DNA of 64,000 nt from an uncultured Propionibacteriaceae bacterium (GCA_938012815.1 CALLVV010000076.1:1-64000), one strand, 5' to 3'; shown: positions 54,129 to 63,502, numbered from the stretch's first letter. Translations and numbers: made by a program. The notes: generated from the letters alone by a model not told the origin.

Positions 54129-55064
54129 CTATCCGCTGTTTTCCTGCCGAGCACCGGATCCGCTGGCGGCCGGCGGGGCGTAGGGACCACGTTCGGCGAT
54201 CTCCACCCAGCGCTGCTCACTGATCCGGGACGCGAGAACCAGGGCGACCACGACGTAGAACGCCCCCGTGAGGGTCCAGTTGATCGGGCCATCGCTGGTT
54301 CCCACGATCCGAGCGATCGATGTCGCGAGGTGAAAGCCTCCATGGATGCCTATCCCCGCCCAGACGCTGCGCATGATGAGACAGAGGCACGTGGCTGCCA
54401 AAGCGAATCCGAACGGGATGGCGAGGTAGATGACCCGCTCCAGGACGTTCTGCTGACCGCCTCGGGAGATTATGTGTGGGATGGTGAAAACGATCACCGA
54501 GACCCAGACGGCACGTGTGGGACGATCGGAGAAGCTCTGCAGGAGGTAGCCGCGCATGATGGCTTCCTCCCCAATGCCTTGGAACACGTAGGATCGTGCG
54601 AGAACCACGAGAACGGATACGACGATGAACCACCACGGCACTTGGAGGTCCATCGGCGGCGAAGGAACAACCAGGCCGAGAACATGGGAAACGGCGGTGA
54701 CGCAGCAGATGACGACCGTCGAGATCCCGGTGCCGACCAGCAGCGCTTTCGCCGCACGGCGGTTGAAGACCAGCCCTGCGGCGCGCACGGGCCGGTGATC
54801 CATGTAACGTGTGAGCATGAGGGCGAACAGAAGGTAGGCGATGCAGGAAACCGTCCACATCACCACCAGCGTCCCGGTTTTGAGTATGGGGTCATCTGAT
54901 ACGACCCAGGCTTGGAACGAGCCAATGCCGCCGAACAGCAGCGAGGAAAACGCGGCCGCCTCGAAGGCGACGAGAGCCAGGAGAATGCGTGCCCAACCGG
55001 GTGCACGCGGAGGAGTTCGCAGGAACCGGGCCTGTGGGGATGCTTCGATACGTTGAGCTGTCAT
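54129..55064 (-). CDS. CPBP family intramembrane metalloprotease
   Basis: A 311-residue protein with about eight hydrophobic helices. The CPBP active-site motifs are GEEAIMRGYLL (EExxxR), FTIPHII and WAGIGIHGGFHL, all with their conserved Glu, Arg and His. Bacterial members serve in protein processing or bacteriocin self-immunity; the substrate is unknown. It is divergent from the histidine kinase, with leaderless promoters on both sides, and may be co-regulated with that system. Confidence 0.9.
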   Translation of the reverse strand: MTAQRIEASPQARFLRTPPRAPGWARILLALVAFEAAAFSSLLFGGIGSFQAWVVSDDPILKTGTLVVMWTVSCIAYLLFALMLTRYMDHRPVRAAGLVFNRRAAKALLVGTGISTVVICCVTAVSHVLGLVVPSPPMDLQVPWWFIVVSVLVVLARSYVFQGIGEEAIMRGYLLQSFSDRPTRAVWVSVIVFTIPHIISRGGQQNVLERVIYLAIPFGFALAATCLCLIMRSVWAGIGIHGGFHLATSIARIVGTSDGPINWTLTGAFYVVVALVLASRISEQRWVEIAERGPYAPPAASGSGARQENSG

Positions 55065-55070
55065 GTTTCG

Positions 55071-55076
55071 ACGCTA
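55071..55076 (-). promoter_or_regulatory. -10 box of the CPBP gene (leaderless)
   Basis: TAGCGT lies 6 bases before the ATG at 55064. Confidence 0.5.
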
Positions 55077-55169
55077 GGACGCGATCATGGTTGTTTCGCG
55101 TGACCGGAGACCGGATTTCTGCCCCGTACCCATGACCGCGGTCACGGGACGTCGGATCATGGTCCGGTC

Positions 55170-55175
55170 TACAGT
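55170..55175 (+). promoter_or_regulatory. -10 box of the histidine kinase gene (leaderless)
   Basis: TACAGT lies 6 bases before the ATG at 55182. Confidence 0.5.
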
Positions 55176-55181
55176 GAAGGA

Positions 55182-56405
55182 ATGAAAACCAAACGGCGCG
55201 GCAGCAGGCAGGCGGAGGGTTCCTTACCCACCGGCGCCAATCTCTTGCCAGTGCTACAGGTTCTCTCGCTCATGTGCCTGGCCATTTCCGGGCTGCACAT
55301 CCTGCGCGGTGGTAACCAGCTTAGCAACGCCGCAGCGTGCTACATCCTGGGCGTGACCTGCTTGGTGGGTGTCTTCTGGGTGGCGCGAAGCCACGCAGTG
55401 ACCGGTCGAGGGCGCGCCACCTGTTCCGTGGTCGTGCTGCTTCTTCTGATCGGGCCGGAGTTGCTGGGCAATTTCTCCTTCACAGTGCCGATACTCATCG
55501 TGGCAACCGCTCTGCTGGTGATCGACGTCGGCATGTACACGAGCCTGGCCGGGAGCGGTCTGACATCCATCGTTCTCCTGGCCCTGGGGTTGACCCTGGG
55601 ACAGGGGCCGGTGGAGTCCTTGTCCATCGCCGTCTCCTCCATGGTCCTCATGTCCGTGGGGACGACGCTGGGTCTGGTCCTGTCCAGGTATGACGCCGCC
55701 CTGACACAGATCCGCCGGAAAACTGCGCTGGAGAAGGAGTTCATGTTGGCACAGGAACGCGCGCGGGCCGCACATGAGTTGCACGACGGACTGGGGCACC
55801 GGTTGACCCAGATCGGCATGAGCCTGGAGTTTGCGGGCCGCGTACGTGAAACGGATCCCGACGCGGCGTGGGACGAGGTGGCGGTAGCAGAGCGGACAAG
55901 CCGCGATGCGATGAACGAGATGCGCACCTGGGTCAGGGCCTTGAGTCCGGCGCGCAGCGAAAACGACCGCTGCGGTGTGGACCTGGAAGCCATCGCGGCG
56001 TCGTTCCGCGGAACGGATGTGGACGTGAGGGTTCGTGAGGAGTTGAGACCGCACGTACTCACCGATGCGGCCGAACTGCTCGTGTACCGCACGGTACAGG
56101 AGGGGTTGACCAACGCTCTCAGGCATTCCCGGGCACGCGTTGTGGAAATCCTTGCGACCAGAACCGGTGACGAGGTCCTGGTGTCGGTGACCAATGAAAT
56201 CCCCGCCGCACAGGACCGAAAGATTCCGAAGGCACCGGTTGGGGACCCGGACGGCGCATCCGCGGGATTCGGCATCAACGGGTTGTCCGAGCGCGCCGTC
56301 GACCTAGGGGGCACGGTCACAGCCGGCCGGAACGGCAACTCGTTCCGATTGACCTTGACGCTTCCCCTCCGGGAGGCCGCCTCGACTGGCCAGGACGTGT
56401 CATGA
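55182..56405 (+). CDS. NarL-type sensor histidine kinase
   Basis: A 407-residue membrane kinase. Five or so hydrophobic helices (residues about 25-170) are followed by the HisKA_3 dimerisation helix with AHELHDGLGHRLTQ; the phosphoacceptor is His201. The C-terminal ATPase domain has VYRTVQEGLTNALRHSRA and GFGINGLSERAVDLGG. There is no large sensor domain, so it probably senses within or near the membrane. It overlaps the response regulator by 4 bases. Confidence 0.9.
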   Translation: MKTKRRGSRQAEGSLPTGANLLPVLQVLSLMCLAISGLHILRGGNQLSNAAACYILGVTCLVGVFWVARSHAVTGRGRATCSVVVLLLLIGPELLGNFSFTVPILIVATALLVIDVGMYTSLAGSGLTSIVLLALGLTLGQGPVESLSIAVSSMVLMSVGTTLGLVLSRYDAALTQIRRKTALEKEFMLAQERARAAHELHDGLGHRLTQIGMSLEFAGRVRETDPDAAWDEVAVAERTSRDAMNEMRTWVRALSPARSENDRCGVDLEAIAASFRGTDVDVRVREELRPHVLTDAAELLVYRTVQEGLTNALRHSRARVVEILATRTGDEVLVSVTNEIPAAQDRKIPKAPVGDPDGASAGFGINGLSERAVDLGGTVTAGRNGNSFRLTLTLPLREAASTGQDVS

Positions 56406-57049
56406 GCGCTGCTCTCCGGGTTCTCGTTGTCGATGACCAGCAGCTCCTCCGCCGGGGATTGATCATGCTCTTCGGAACGGTCGAGGGTGTTGATGTCGTG
56501 GCTCAGGCGGCCCACGGGGACGAGGCCCTGGCGGTGCTGCGCGCCAAGAGGATCGACGTGGTTCTGACGGACGCGAAAATGCCGGTCATGGACGGCATTG
56601 AGCTCGTACGGCGGTGTGCACGGTCACATCCAGGGCTACCAGTCCTGGTCCTGACCACCTTCGATGAACCTGACATCGTCCGAGGGGCGATTGCCGCTGG
56701 GGCTGCAGGATTCCTTCTGAAGGACACCTCCATCGAGTCCCTGGCCGAGGCGGTCCGAGCCGTGGCTGATGGCGGGCTGGTGATCGACCCCCGCGTGGCA
56801 CGTCTCGCTTTCACCACCGACGGTTCACGGACGGCAGGGGACGAGTCCCCGGTGCTTGCAGTCCTGACCCCAACCGAACGCAAAGTGGCCTCCCTGGTGG
56901 CCGAGGGCCTGACCAACCAAGCGATAGCCGCACGCATGGTCCTGGCGGAAGGCACTGTGAAGAACCATGTCTCCACCCTGTTGCACAAGTTGCAGGCTCC
57001 CGATCGCACCGCACTCGCGTTGACGTTGTACAAGGCTTTCCAGTCCTGA
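56402..57049 (+). CDS. LuxR/NarL-family response regulator
   Basis: A 215-residue regulator. The receiver domain has [14 protein letters not shown], the phosphoacceptor Asp57 in [12 protein letters not shown] and the switch residues in VLTTFDE and GFLLKDTS. The C-terminal LuxR helix-turn-helix is [22 protein letters not shown] followed by [13 protein letters not shown]. It pairs with the kinase just upstream. The targets are unknown, but the divergent CPBP protease gene is a candidate. Confidence 0.92.
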   Translation: MSAALRVLVVDDQQLLRRGLIMLFGTVEGVDVVAQAAHGDEALAVLRAKRIDVVLTDAKMPVMDGIELVRRCARSHPGLPVLVLTTFDEPDIVRGAIAAGAAGFLLKDTSIESLAEAVRAVADGGLVIDPRVARLAFTTDGSRTAGDESPVLAVLTPTERKVASLVAEGLTNQAIAARMVLAEGTVKNHVSTLLHKLQAPDRTALALTLYKAFQS

Positions 57050-57176
57050 AATCGCTCCCGGCAGGATGATTCTGGCTCCTCCACAACCGGCCTTGTTCCC
57101 TCCACCCTCTGAGCCACGAAGGTCTCAAGTTACGGCTAGACTCCGCCGAAGAGGTTCTACCGGAGGAGGCAGGAAG

Positions 57177-58955
57177 GTGAACAACGGGGTCATCTCGAAA
57201 GTTCTGATCGCCAACCGCGGGGAGATCGCCGTCAGGGTGATCCGGGCCGCGCGCGACGCGGGCATCGCCTCGGTCGCCGTGTACGCCGACTCCGATGCGG
57301 ACTCCCTGTTCGTGACGCTCGCGGACGAGGCCTTCGCCCTGGGTGGAGCGACCCCCGCGGACACCTACCTGAGCGTGGAGAAACTCCTCGACGTGGCGCG
57401 CCGATCCGGAGCCGACGCCGTGCACCCGGGCTACGGTTTCCTGGCCGAGAACGCCGGTTTCGCCCGCGCCGTCACGGACGCGGGCCTGAAATGGATCGGC
57501 CCACCCCCCGAGGCCATTGAGAGCCTGGGCGACAAGGTCAGGGCCCGTCACATCGCGCAGAAGGTGGGTGCCCCGCAAGTGCCGGGCACCCCCGATCCCG
57601 TTGCCGACGCAGCGGAGGTGGTGCGTTTCGCGGAACAGCACGGCCTGCCCGTGGCCATCAAGGCCGCCTTCGGGGGTGGTGGTCGTGGGCTCAAGGTGGC
57701 CCGCAGCCTCGAGGAGATCCCCGAGCTGTTCGACTCCGCAACCCGGGAGGCCATCACCGCCTTCGGGCGCGGCGAGTGTTTCGTGGAACGCTACCTGGAC
57801 AAACCCCGGCACGTGGAGACCCAGTGCCTGGCCGATGAACACGGCAACGTGGTGGTGGTCTCCACCCGCGACTGCTCGCTGCAGCGCCGCCACCAGAAGC
57901 TCGTCGAGGAGGCACCGGCCCCGTTCCTCAGCCCGGAACAGGAGGAGCTACTGCGCAGTTCGTCGAAGGCCATCCTGAAGGAGGCCGGGTACGTCGGAGC
58001 GGGGACCTGCGAGTTCCTCGTCGGCCTCGACGGAACCATCTCCTTCCTGGAGGTCAACACCCGTCTCCAGGTGGAGCACCCGGTTTCCGAAGAGGTCACG
58101 GGGCTGGACCTGGTGCGGGAGATGTTCCGCATCGCCGAGAGCGAGGAGCTGGGCTACGACGACCCCGAGATCCACGGCCACTCCATCGAGTTCCGCATCA
58201 ACGCCGAGGACGCCGGGCGTGGTTTCATGCCCGCCCCCGGCACCCTGGTCAAGTGGCACGCCCCCACCGGTCCCGGGATCCGCGTCGACGAGGGCTATCA
58301 CGCGGGCATGACCGTGCCGGGAGCCTTCGACTCGCTCGTGGCGAAACTCATCGTCACCGGTGCGAACCGCACCCAGGCCTTGGCCAGGGCGCGGCGCGCC
58401 CTGGGGGAGCTGCAGATCGAGGGAATGCCGACGGTCGTCCCGTTCCACCAGGTTCTGCTGGCAGAACCCGATTTCGTGGCAGCCGACGGCGGCTTCGGGG
58501 TTCACACCCGCTGGATCGAGACCGAGTTCACCAACGAGATTCCTGCCTACACGGGGGTGCTGGGCGAACCCGAGAACCTGGGCGAACCGGAGGTGATCGC
58601 GGTAGAGGTCAACGGGCGCCGCATGGAGGTGAAGCTGCCCGCCGGTTTCGGGGCCCGCCCCGAGGCCCGTGGCAAGACCCCGAAACGCCCCACCCGCCGC
58701 GACCGGGGTGGCGCCAGGGTCTCCGCCCCGAGCGGAAACGGCCTGATCTGCCCCATGCAGGGCACCGTGGTGAAATTCTCCGTCCTGGAGGGCGAGGTCA
58801 TCGAGGAGGGCCAGGTGGTGGCGGTCATCGAGGCCATGAAGATGGAACAACCGCTGCACGCCCACCGGCCCGGCCAGGTGGTGAGGATAGCCATCGCCCC
58901 GGGGCAGCCCGTCAATGCGGGCGACGTGATCTGCGAGATCATCGACCCGGAGTAG
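57177..58955 (+). CDS. accC: Acyl-CoA carboxylase alpha subunit (biotin carboxylase plus biotin carrier)
   Basis: A 592-residue subunit. The biotin carboxylase part begins [21 protein letters not shown], with the ATP-grasp loop [15 protein letters not shown], the catalytic [17 protein letters not shown] and a B-C domain. The C-terminal carrier domain has [10 protein letters not shown]; Lys555 is the biotinylation site used by BirA. The GTG at 57177 is fixed by GGAGGAGG about 8 bases upstream. A TAGACT box near 57137 may be its promoter. It works with AccD and AccE, which lie 8 kb upstream. Confidence 0.95.
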   Translation: MNNGVISKVLIANRGEIAVRVIRAARDAGIASVAVYADSDADSLFVTLADEAFALGGATPADTYLSVEKLLDVARRSGADAVHPGYGFLAENAGFARAVTDAGLKWIGPPPEAIESLGDKVRARHIAQKVGAPQVPGTPDPVADAAEVVRFAEQHGLPVAIKAAFGGGGRGLKVARSLEEIPELFDSATREAITAFGRGECFVERYLDKPRHVETQCLADEHGNVVVVSTRDCSLQRRHQKLVEEAPAPFLSPEQEELLRSSSKAILKEAGYVGAGTCEFLVGLDGTISFLEVNTRLQVEHPVSEEVTGLDLVREMFRIAESEELGYDDPEIHGHSIEFRINAEDAGRGFMPAPGTLVKWHAPTGPGIRVDEGYHAGMTVPGAFDSLVAKLIVTGANRTQALARARRALGELQIEGMPTVVPFHQVLLAEPDFVAADGGFGVHTRWIETEFTNEIPAYTGVLGEPENLGEPEVIAVEVNGRRMEVKLPAGFGARPEARGKTPKRPTRRDRGGARVSAPSGNGLICPMQGTVVKFSVLEGEVIEEGQVVAVIEAMKMEQPLHAHRPGQVVRIAIAPGQPVNAGDVICEIIDPE

Positions 58956-58964
58956 CTCTGATCG

Positions 58965-59768
58965 CTACTGCGCCGATGGCAGGAACTGGTCCATGTCGAG
59001 GGCGGGCAGGGCTGCGCTGGGCACGCTGACGACCTTCGCGGGGATCCCCGCGACCGTGGTGTGCGGGGGGACGCCCTTCAGCACCACGGAACCTGCGCCT
59101 ATCTTTGCGCCCTCCCCGATCCGGATGTTGCCGAGTACCTTGGCTCCTGCTCCGATCATGACGCCGCGCCCGATCTTGGGATGACGATCGCCACCCTCCT
59201 TGCCGGAGCCGCCGAGGGTGACCTCGTGGAGCATGGAGAAATCATCCTCGACCACCGCGGTCTCGCCGATCACCACGCTGGTGGCGTGGTCGAACATGAT
59301 GCCCTTGCCGATCCGTGCTGCCGGGTGGATGTCGACGGCGAAGACTTCCGAGATCCGCGACTGCAGGTACAGGGCCAGGGCATGACGATCGCGTTCCCAG
59401 TAGGAATGCGCCACCCGGTAGGCCTGTATGGAATGGAAACCCTTGAAGTAGAGCAGCGGATTGGCGTATCCGGCGGCGGCGGGATCCCGCTGGACCACGG
59501 CCTGCAGGTCGGCGCAGATGGCGTTCTGAATGCACTTCTCGTCGCGCAGCACGTCGAGGATGATGTCGCGGAGGCTGAGGGCCGGGAGGGTGGCGTTGTC
59601 GAGTTTCGCGGCGAGGATGTAGGCCAGCGAGGTTTCCAGGTCGGGCTGGCTGAGCACCACGTGTGACAGGAACCCGGCCAGCAATGGCTCGTTGGCAGCG
59701 GCCTCGGCGCACTCGGCACGGATGGATTCCCATATCAGGTGGTCGGCGACGATACGTGCAGGATCCAT
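58965..59768 (-). CDS. cysE: Serine O-acetyltransferase
   Basis: A 267-residue enzyme that acetylates serine in cysteine synthesis. The N-terminal helical domain (IWESIRAECAEAA through SLRDIILDVLRDE) is typical of CysE. The left-handed beta-helix of hexapeptides (IHPAARIGKGIMFDHATSVV, VTLGGSGKEGGDRHPKIG, IGAGAKVLGNIRIG) has the catalytic His and Asp. The start is supported by GGAG a few bases upstream. It is convergent with accC with a 9-base gap. No cysK lies nearby. Confidence 0.95.
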   Translation of the reverse strand: MDPARIVADHLIWESIRAECAEAAANEPLLAGFLSHVVLSQPDLETSLAYILAAKLDNATLPALSLRDIILDVLRDEKCIQNAICADLQAVVQRDPAAAGYANPLLYFKGFHSIQAYRVAHSYWERDRHALALYLQSRISEVFAVDIHPAARIGKGIMFDHATSVVIGETAVVEDDFSMLHEVTLGGSGKEGGDRHPKIGRGVMIGAGAKVLGNIRIGEGAKIGAGSVVLKGVPPHTTVAGIPAKVVSVPSAALPALDMDQFLPSAQ

Positions 59769-59797
59769 TGCTTCTCCAAATCGGTCGAGTTGTTGCC

Positions 59798-59803
59798 AGC
59801 CTA
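59798..59803 (-). promoter_or_regulatory. Possible -10 box of cysE
   Basis: TAGGCT lies 29 bases before the cysE ATG, which itself has a Shine-Dalgarno GGAG. This gene therefore probably has a short leader, unlike most first genes here. Confidence 0.35.
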
Positions 59804-60310
59804 GTGGAAGCCTACGTCACTCGCGGGCGGCAAGTAACTGACCATCATTCGCAGAGCATGCACCGGATGACAAAACAACTACCGAGAGCGAACTCATACA
59901 TGACTGCGAACAAACCTCCACTTATGCCCGCTGACAGTTGTCACTCTCAGAGAGAGCCTACTAGCCCTCAGGAAGCTCAAGGCCCTCTCCTACCTCGCCT
60001 ACCTCGAGCGTTCGCAGGATCACGACTGCCATCTAAAGCGCCTGGATTGCTTCAACGCCACAAATGTCCTGATCGAACAAGGGTTTCAAACCTGTCAATT
60101 TCAGCGCGACCTGCATTCCGATTCCTTGTCGCACGGCACTGACGACGGCAGGGACAGGAAAACCCATACCCTTCCCGTTCTTCGGGGAGCAGCACCTTGT
60201 GAGTACACAATCTCATTGTTTCACAAAACTGGATAACCGGTGTCGAGCACAGAAACAACGAGCAGGAGGTTCATATACCTCCGCACATGGTTCCAGACCC
60301 GAGCAGTTTC
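59804..60310. other. AT-richer region without a recognisable gene
   Basis: About 500 bases between the cysE promoter and the broken lipoprotein gene are visibly less GC-rich than the surroundings. Several short open frames exist on both strands, but none has a start with a ribosome site, a codon bias or a known domain. One rightward frame (about 59925-60235) is open for roughly 100 codons but lacks a start codon. It may be decayed foreign DNA; I see no transposase or attachment-site signature. Confidence 0.45.
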
Positions 60311-60817
60311 TTATTTGTACAGGGACAGGTCCAGCAACTGCATGCCCTGCGAACTGTAGGAGATCGAGACACGCAGATTGTCCTTGACGAATTCGGCCTG
60401 TTCCATGCCGGGAATCTTGTAGGAGGAGGTCTTCTCCTGCCAACCGGGAAGCTGCTGGTACTGCTCAACCAGCTTTGTGTACGGTTCCTGGCTCTTCACA
60501 CTCCATTTGAGGGATATGAGGCTTGACATGTCATTGACGACGACGAGTGTTCCGTCCTCGGGAAGCGGCAGTTCTGAGGGTCAGGTTGCGGGTATTTCCT
60601 TGCCCTTGGCCAGTTCCGAGGTCAAGGGGTCATTCGGGCCGCTGGCCTCCCCGGCCGCGGATGACTCTGCGACGTCCGGCGTCGCCCGGGAGGTTTCGGC
60701 ACTCGCCTCGGGGGAAAGCGCGGCCTGCTCCCCACCGCCGCCGCAGGAGCTCACCCCCAGCACAACAGAACTGATGACCAGAAGCCCGGCAAACCAAGAT
60801 TTTCGTCCCGCATCCAT
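60311..60817 (-). pseudogene. Lipoprotein gene interrupted by an in-frame TGA
   Basis: A single reading frame encodes 168 residues with one internal stop at 60581-60583. The N-terminus has a lipoprotein signal (WFAGLLVISSVVLGVSSC, Cys25) and an acidic Ser/Ala/Glu linker ending GKEIPAT. After the TGA the same frame continues sensibly with SELPLPEDGTLVVVNDMS, SLKWSVKSQEPYTKL, QLPGWQEKTSSYKIPG and a normal end, LLDLSLYK. The start has GGGAG five bases upstream. No frameshift is needed, so it is a single nonsense change (or sequencing error). No family is recognised. Confidence 0.7.
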
Positions 60818-60884
60818 TGCAACTCCCATGAACTTCGAAGCTTCTACCTCGGGTCCGCCAAACCCATCTGCTTCCGGCCCCGGG

Positions 60885-60890
60885 TAGGCT
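60885..60890 (+). promoter_or_regulatory. -10 box of the TIGR03085 gene (leaderless)
   Basis: TAGGCT lies 6 bases before the ATG at 60897. Confidence 0.5.
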
Positions 60891-60896
60891 CGTTGC

Positions 60897-61487
60897 ATGA
60901 CCGCAGAGTTGCGTAACGCCCAGCGCGACGAGTTCTGTCGCGTGCTGTCCATGGTCGCCCCGGACGCCCCGACGCTGTGCTCGGGTTGGACCGCATTCGA
61001 TCTCGCCGCGCACATCTGGATCCTGAACCACGGGCCCCTCGCCTGGGCGGGGATGCTGTTGCCGCCGTTCTCGTGGCTCACGGACCGGGAGATCCGGTGG
61101 ACGAAGGACCGGTTCTCCTACGCCGGGCTGATCGAGGAGATCCGCACCGGCCCCGCTTCCTTCGTGTGCATGCCGACCGATCATTGGGAGGACCACCGGC
61201 ACGCCCTCGGCGAGTACTTCATCCACACCGAGGACGTGCGCCGCCCGAACCGGCTGCCCAAACAGGAGATCTCCCCCGACCTGGCCGAGGCCCTGTGGCG
61301 GCGTCTCAGGACGGCCTCCCGGCAGCTGCACCCGTTCGCATCCTGGGAGTTCCGCACCCCGCAGGGTGGCCACGGGAGGATCGGGCGCGGCTCCGTCACC
61401 AAGCAGATCACGGGCGAACCCGGTGAGCTGCTGATGTGGGTCTACGGGCGCACTGAGGCCGCCCGGGTGGAGATCGTGAAGCTCTGA
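60897..61487 (+). CDS. TIGR03085 family protein (DinB/mycothiol maleylpyruvate isomerase fold)
   Basis: A 196-residue actinobacterial protein. The N-terminal four-helix metal-binding fold has PTLCSGWTAFDLAAHIWILNHGP, where the His in LAAHI is a metal ligand, and FIHTEDVRRPNRLP supplies a further His. Relatives use mycothiol or act in detoxification; the substrate is not known here. The frame and start agree with a leaderless promoter. Confidence 0.85.
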   Translation: MTAELRNAQRDEFCRVLSMVAPDAPTLCSGWTAFDLAAHIWILNHGPLAWAGMLLPPFSWLTDREIRWTKDRFSYAGLIEEIRTGPASFVCMPTDHWEDHRHALGEYFIHTEDVRRPNRLPKQEISPDLAEALWRRLRTASRQLHPFASWEFRTPQGGHGRIGRGSVTKQITGEPGELLMWVYGRTEAARVEIVKL

Positions 61488-61581
61488 GGTTCACAGGAAA
61501 CGCACTGGTTTCTCAGGGGAAACCCATCGTCGCGGCCCCGAGGATTCTTCCCAAGGGACGAAACCGAAAGGCGGGACAGCA

Positions 61582-62865
61582 ATGGGATTCAGGAAGATCA
61601 CGGCCAGGTTCGCGGGGCTCGCCGCAGCGGTTCTGCTGGCGGCCGGGACGCTCGTCGGATGCGTGAACGCGAGCGACGTGAAGGCGGAGGAACCCGCCTC
61701 GGTGAGCAGCGCAGCATCGGCCACGAACACCTCGACCACCTCCGCGGGAACCACGGCCAACTCCAGTGCCGGGGCCACCTCGGCGGCGAGTGTCGCAGCC
61801 GGCACGAACACCGAACTGACCTCCGGTCAGGTGAACGTGACCATCGACGGCAAGTCCACGACCCTGTCCGGGGCCTACGTCGTCGACGGCGTCGACGCGG
61901 TGATCGACGGCGGAACCTACTCCTCCACCACCACCGACCAGGCCGTTTTCCTGGTGGTCAACGGCGGCAGCCTGACCATCAGGAATGCCGGGATCACCAA
62001 ATCCGGGGACACGTCCAACGAGGAGCAGTCGAACTTCTACGGCTTCAATTCCGCGGTACTGGTGGCCGGCGAAGGATCCAGCGTGACGATGGAGAACACG
62101 ACCATCACCACCCAGTCATCCGGTTCGAACGGTGTCGTGGCCACCGGCGGCGCCACCGCCACGGCGCGGCAGACCACCATCGAGACCCACGCGAACTCCT
62201 CGCGTGGCCTGCACGCCACCTACAAGGGAGCCATCACAGGCGAGAACGTGATCATTCACACGCGCGGAGCACACTCCGCCACCCTGGCCACCGACCGCGG
62301 CAACGGCACCGTCACGGCCACCGGGACCAACGAGCTGCACACCGAGGGCGACGGCTCCCCCCTCCTGTACTCCACCGGCCAGATCTCGGCCAGCGGGGTC
62401 ACGGGGGAGGCGAAGGATTCCGAGGTGGTCGTGGTGGAGGGCAAGAACTCCGCCACCCTGACCGATTCCACGGTCACGTCCAACGGCAAGAAGGCCGTGA
62501 TGCTCTACCAGTCCTTCAGCGGCGACGCGCACGACAAGGACGCCACCGCCACCCGGTCCACGTTCACGATGACCAACACGAAACTCACCGCGAACGGTGC
62601 GGACGCGGTGCTCTACGCCACCAACACCACCACCTCCGCGACCCTCACGAATGTGGAGGTCACCTCCAGCGCCTCGGTCGGCGTCAAGGCCGATGAGGAC
62701 CGCTGGGGCAAGTCCGGAAGCAACGGAGCCACGCTGCACCTGACCTTGGACGGCACCACGATCACCGGTGGTGCGACGGCGGGAAGCAGCTCGGCGATCA
62801 CCATCGCGTCCGCCAACGGTGGCACGGTGGAGGGGGAGGTGAGCGGTTCGGTCACAAATTCCTGA
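61582..62865 (+). CDS. Ser/Thr-rich beta-helix lipoprotein
   Basis: A 427-residue lipoprotein. The signal AGLAAAVLLAAGTLVGC places the lipid-modified Cys at residue 27. A Ser/Thr/Ala linker follows, then an imperfect repeat of short strands (VDGVDAVIDGGTYSSTTTDQ, SVTMENTTITTQSSGSNGV, TLTDSTVTSNGKKAVM) that suggests a right-handed parallel beta-helix of about 12 turns. Such folds act as adhesins or polysaccharide-binding or cleaving proteins; no catalytic residues are obvious. The start is preceded by a purine-rich ribosome site. It ends at a hairpin. Confidence 0.78.
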   Translation: MGFRKITARFAGLAAAVLLAAGTLVGCVNASDVKAEEPASVSSAASATNTSTTSAGTTANSSAGATSAASVAAGTNTELTSGQVNVTIDGKSTTLSGAYVVDGVDAVIDGGTYSSTTTDQAVFLVVNGGSLTIRNAGITKSGDTSNEEQSNFYGFNSAVLVAGEGSSVTMENTTITTQSSGSNGVVATGGATATARQTTIETHANSSRGLHATYKGAITGENVIIHTRGAHSATLATDRGNGTVTATGTNELHTEGDGSPLLYSTGQISASGVTGEAKDSEVVVVEGKNSATLTDSTVTSNGKKAVMLYQSFSGDAHDKDATATRSTFTMTNTKLTANGADAVLYATNTTTSATLTNVEVTSSASVGVKADEDRWGKSGSNGATLHLTLDGTTITGGATAGSSSAITIASANGGTVEGEVSGSVTNS

Positions 62866-62876
62866 CATGGCTACAG

Positions 62877-62909
62877 CGGGCGGCCGAGGATCCCCTCCCC
62901 GGCCGCCCG
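62877..62909 (+). terminator. Terminator after the beta-helix lipoprotein
   Basis: A 10-bp GC-only stem (62877-62886 with 62900-62909) with a 13-base loop lies 11 bases after the stop. Confidence 0.75.
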
Positions 62910-63057
62910 TCCATGCCATCCATCCCCCACGAGCAGGCGTGGATTCCGGAACATCAACGCGAACGACACGGGGATGGCTTACCACATGATTTCGACGCAA
63001 CCGGCTTGCGGGGCTCGGCTCAACCGTCTCCGGGAAGGAAATCCTCCCGGGTTGTCG

Positions 63058-63501
63058 TCATTCGTCGGGGGTGCGCACCCCGATGGTGAGCAGCAGGTTG
63101 GCGTAGAGCCGCTGGTCGGCCGAGACGATGACGACGGTGACGTCCTCGGCCTTCGCGGCGTCATAGAAGTCCCAGCGGGGAATCTCGTCGAAGGCCACAC
63201 CGGGCAGGGTGGCCCGATATTCTTCGTGGGCGGGGATCACGTCCGGGGCCTCGATGCCCACCGCATCGGCGGCGGGCACCATCAACCCGGCCCGCTCGAT
63301 GGGGACGGTGCGTTTCAGCACCTCGAGGATCCGGGTGACGTCGAGCAGCCCGGGCGCGAGGTTCAGGAAGATACGTTCCGCCGCCGCGGGTGCGCCGCTG
63401 GCGACCGGGTAGTTGCCGTCGGTGATCAGGATCTTGCCGCTGTGTCCGCTGCGCCCCAACGCCGCCAGCAACCCGGGGTGGGTCATGGGTCCGTACAGCA
63501 T
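63058..63501 (-). CDS. RbsD/FucU family sugar mutarotase
   Basis: A 147-residue protein of the RbsD/FucU fold, which interconverts sugar anomers before uptake or phosphorylation. It begins MLYGPMTHPGLLAALGRSGHSGKILITDGNYP, with the catalytic-site His, Asp and Asn of the family. The later IPRWDFYDAAK and IVSADQRLYANLLLTIGV match FucU more than RbsD. It sits 1 base downstream of a LacI-type regulator, so the operon probably handles a sugar such as fucose or ribose. Confidence 0.9.
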   Translation of the reverse strand: MLYGPMTHPGLLAALGRSGHSGKILITDGNYPVASGAPAAAERIFLNLAPGLLDVTRILEVLKRTVPIERAGLMVPAADAVGIEAPDVIPAHEEYRATLPGVAFDEIPRWDFYDAAKAEDVTVVIVSADQRLYANLLLTIGVRTPDE

Positions 63502-63502
63502 G

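Noticed and set aside
59863..60235. Short rightward and leftward frames in the AT-richer gap
   Set aside because: No ribosome site, no family match by eye and no codon bias; the longest continuous frame has no start codon.
26966..60583. TGA recoding (selenocysteine or stop reassignment) to explain the two in-frame TGA codons
   Set aside because: Dozens of intact genes end at TGA and often overlap the next start at it. One affected gene is already frameshifted and deleted, and no SECIS-like element was seen.
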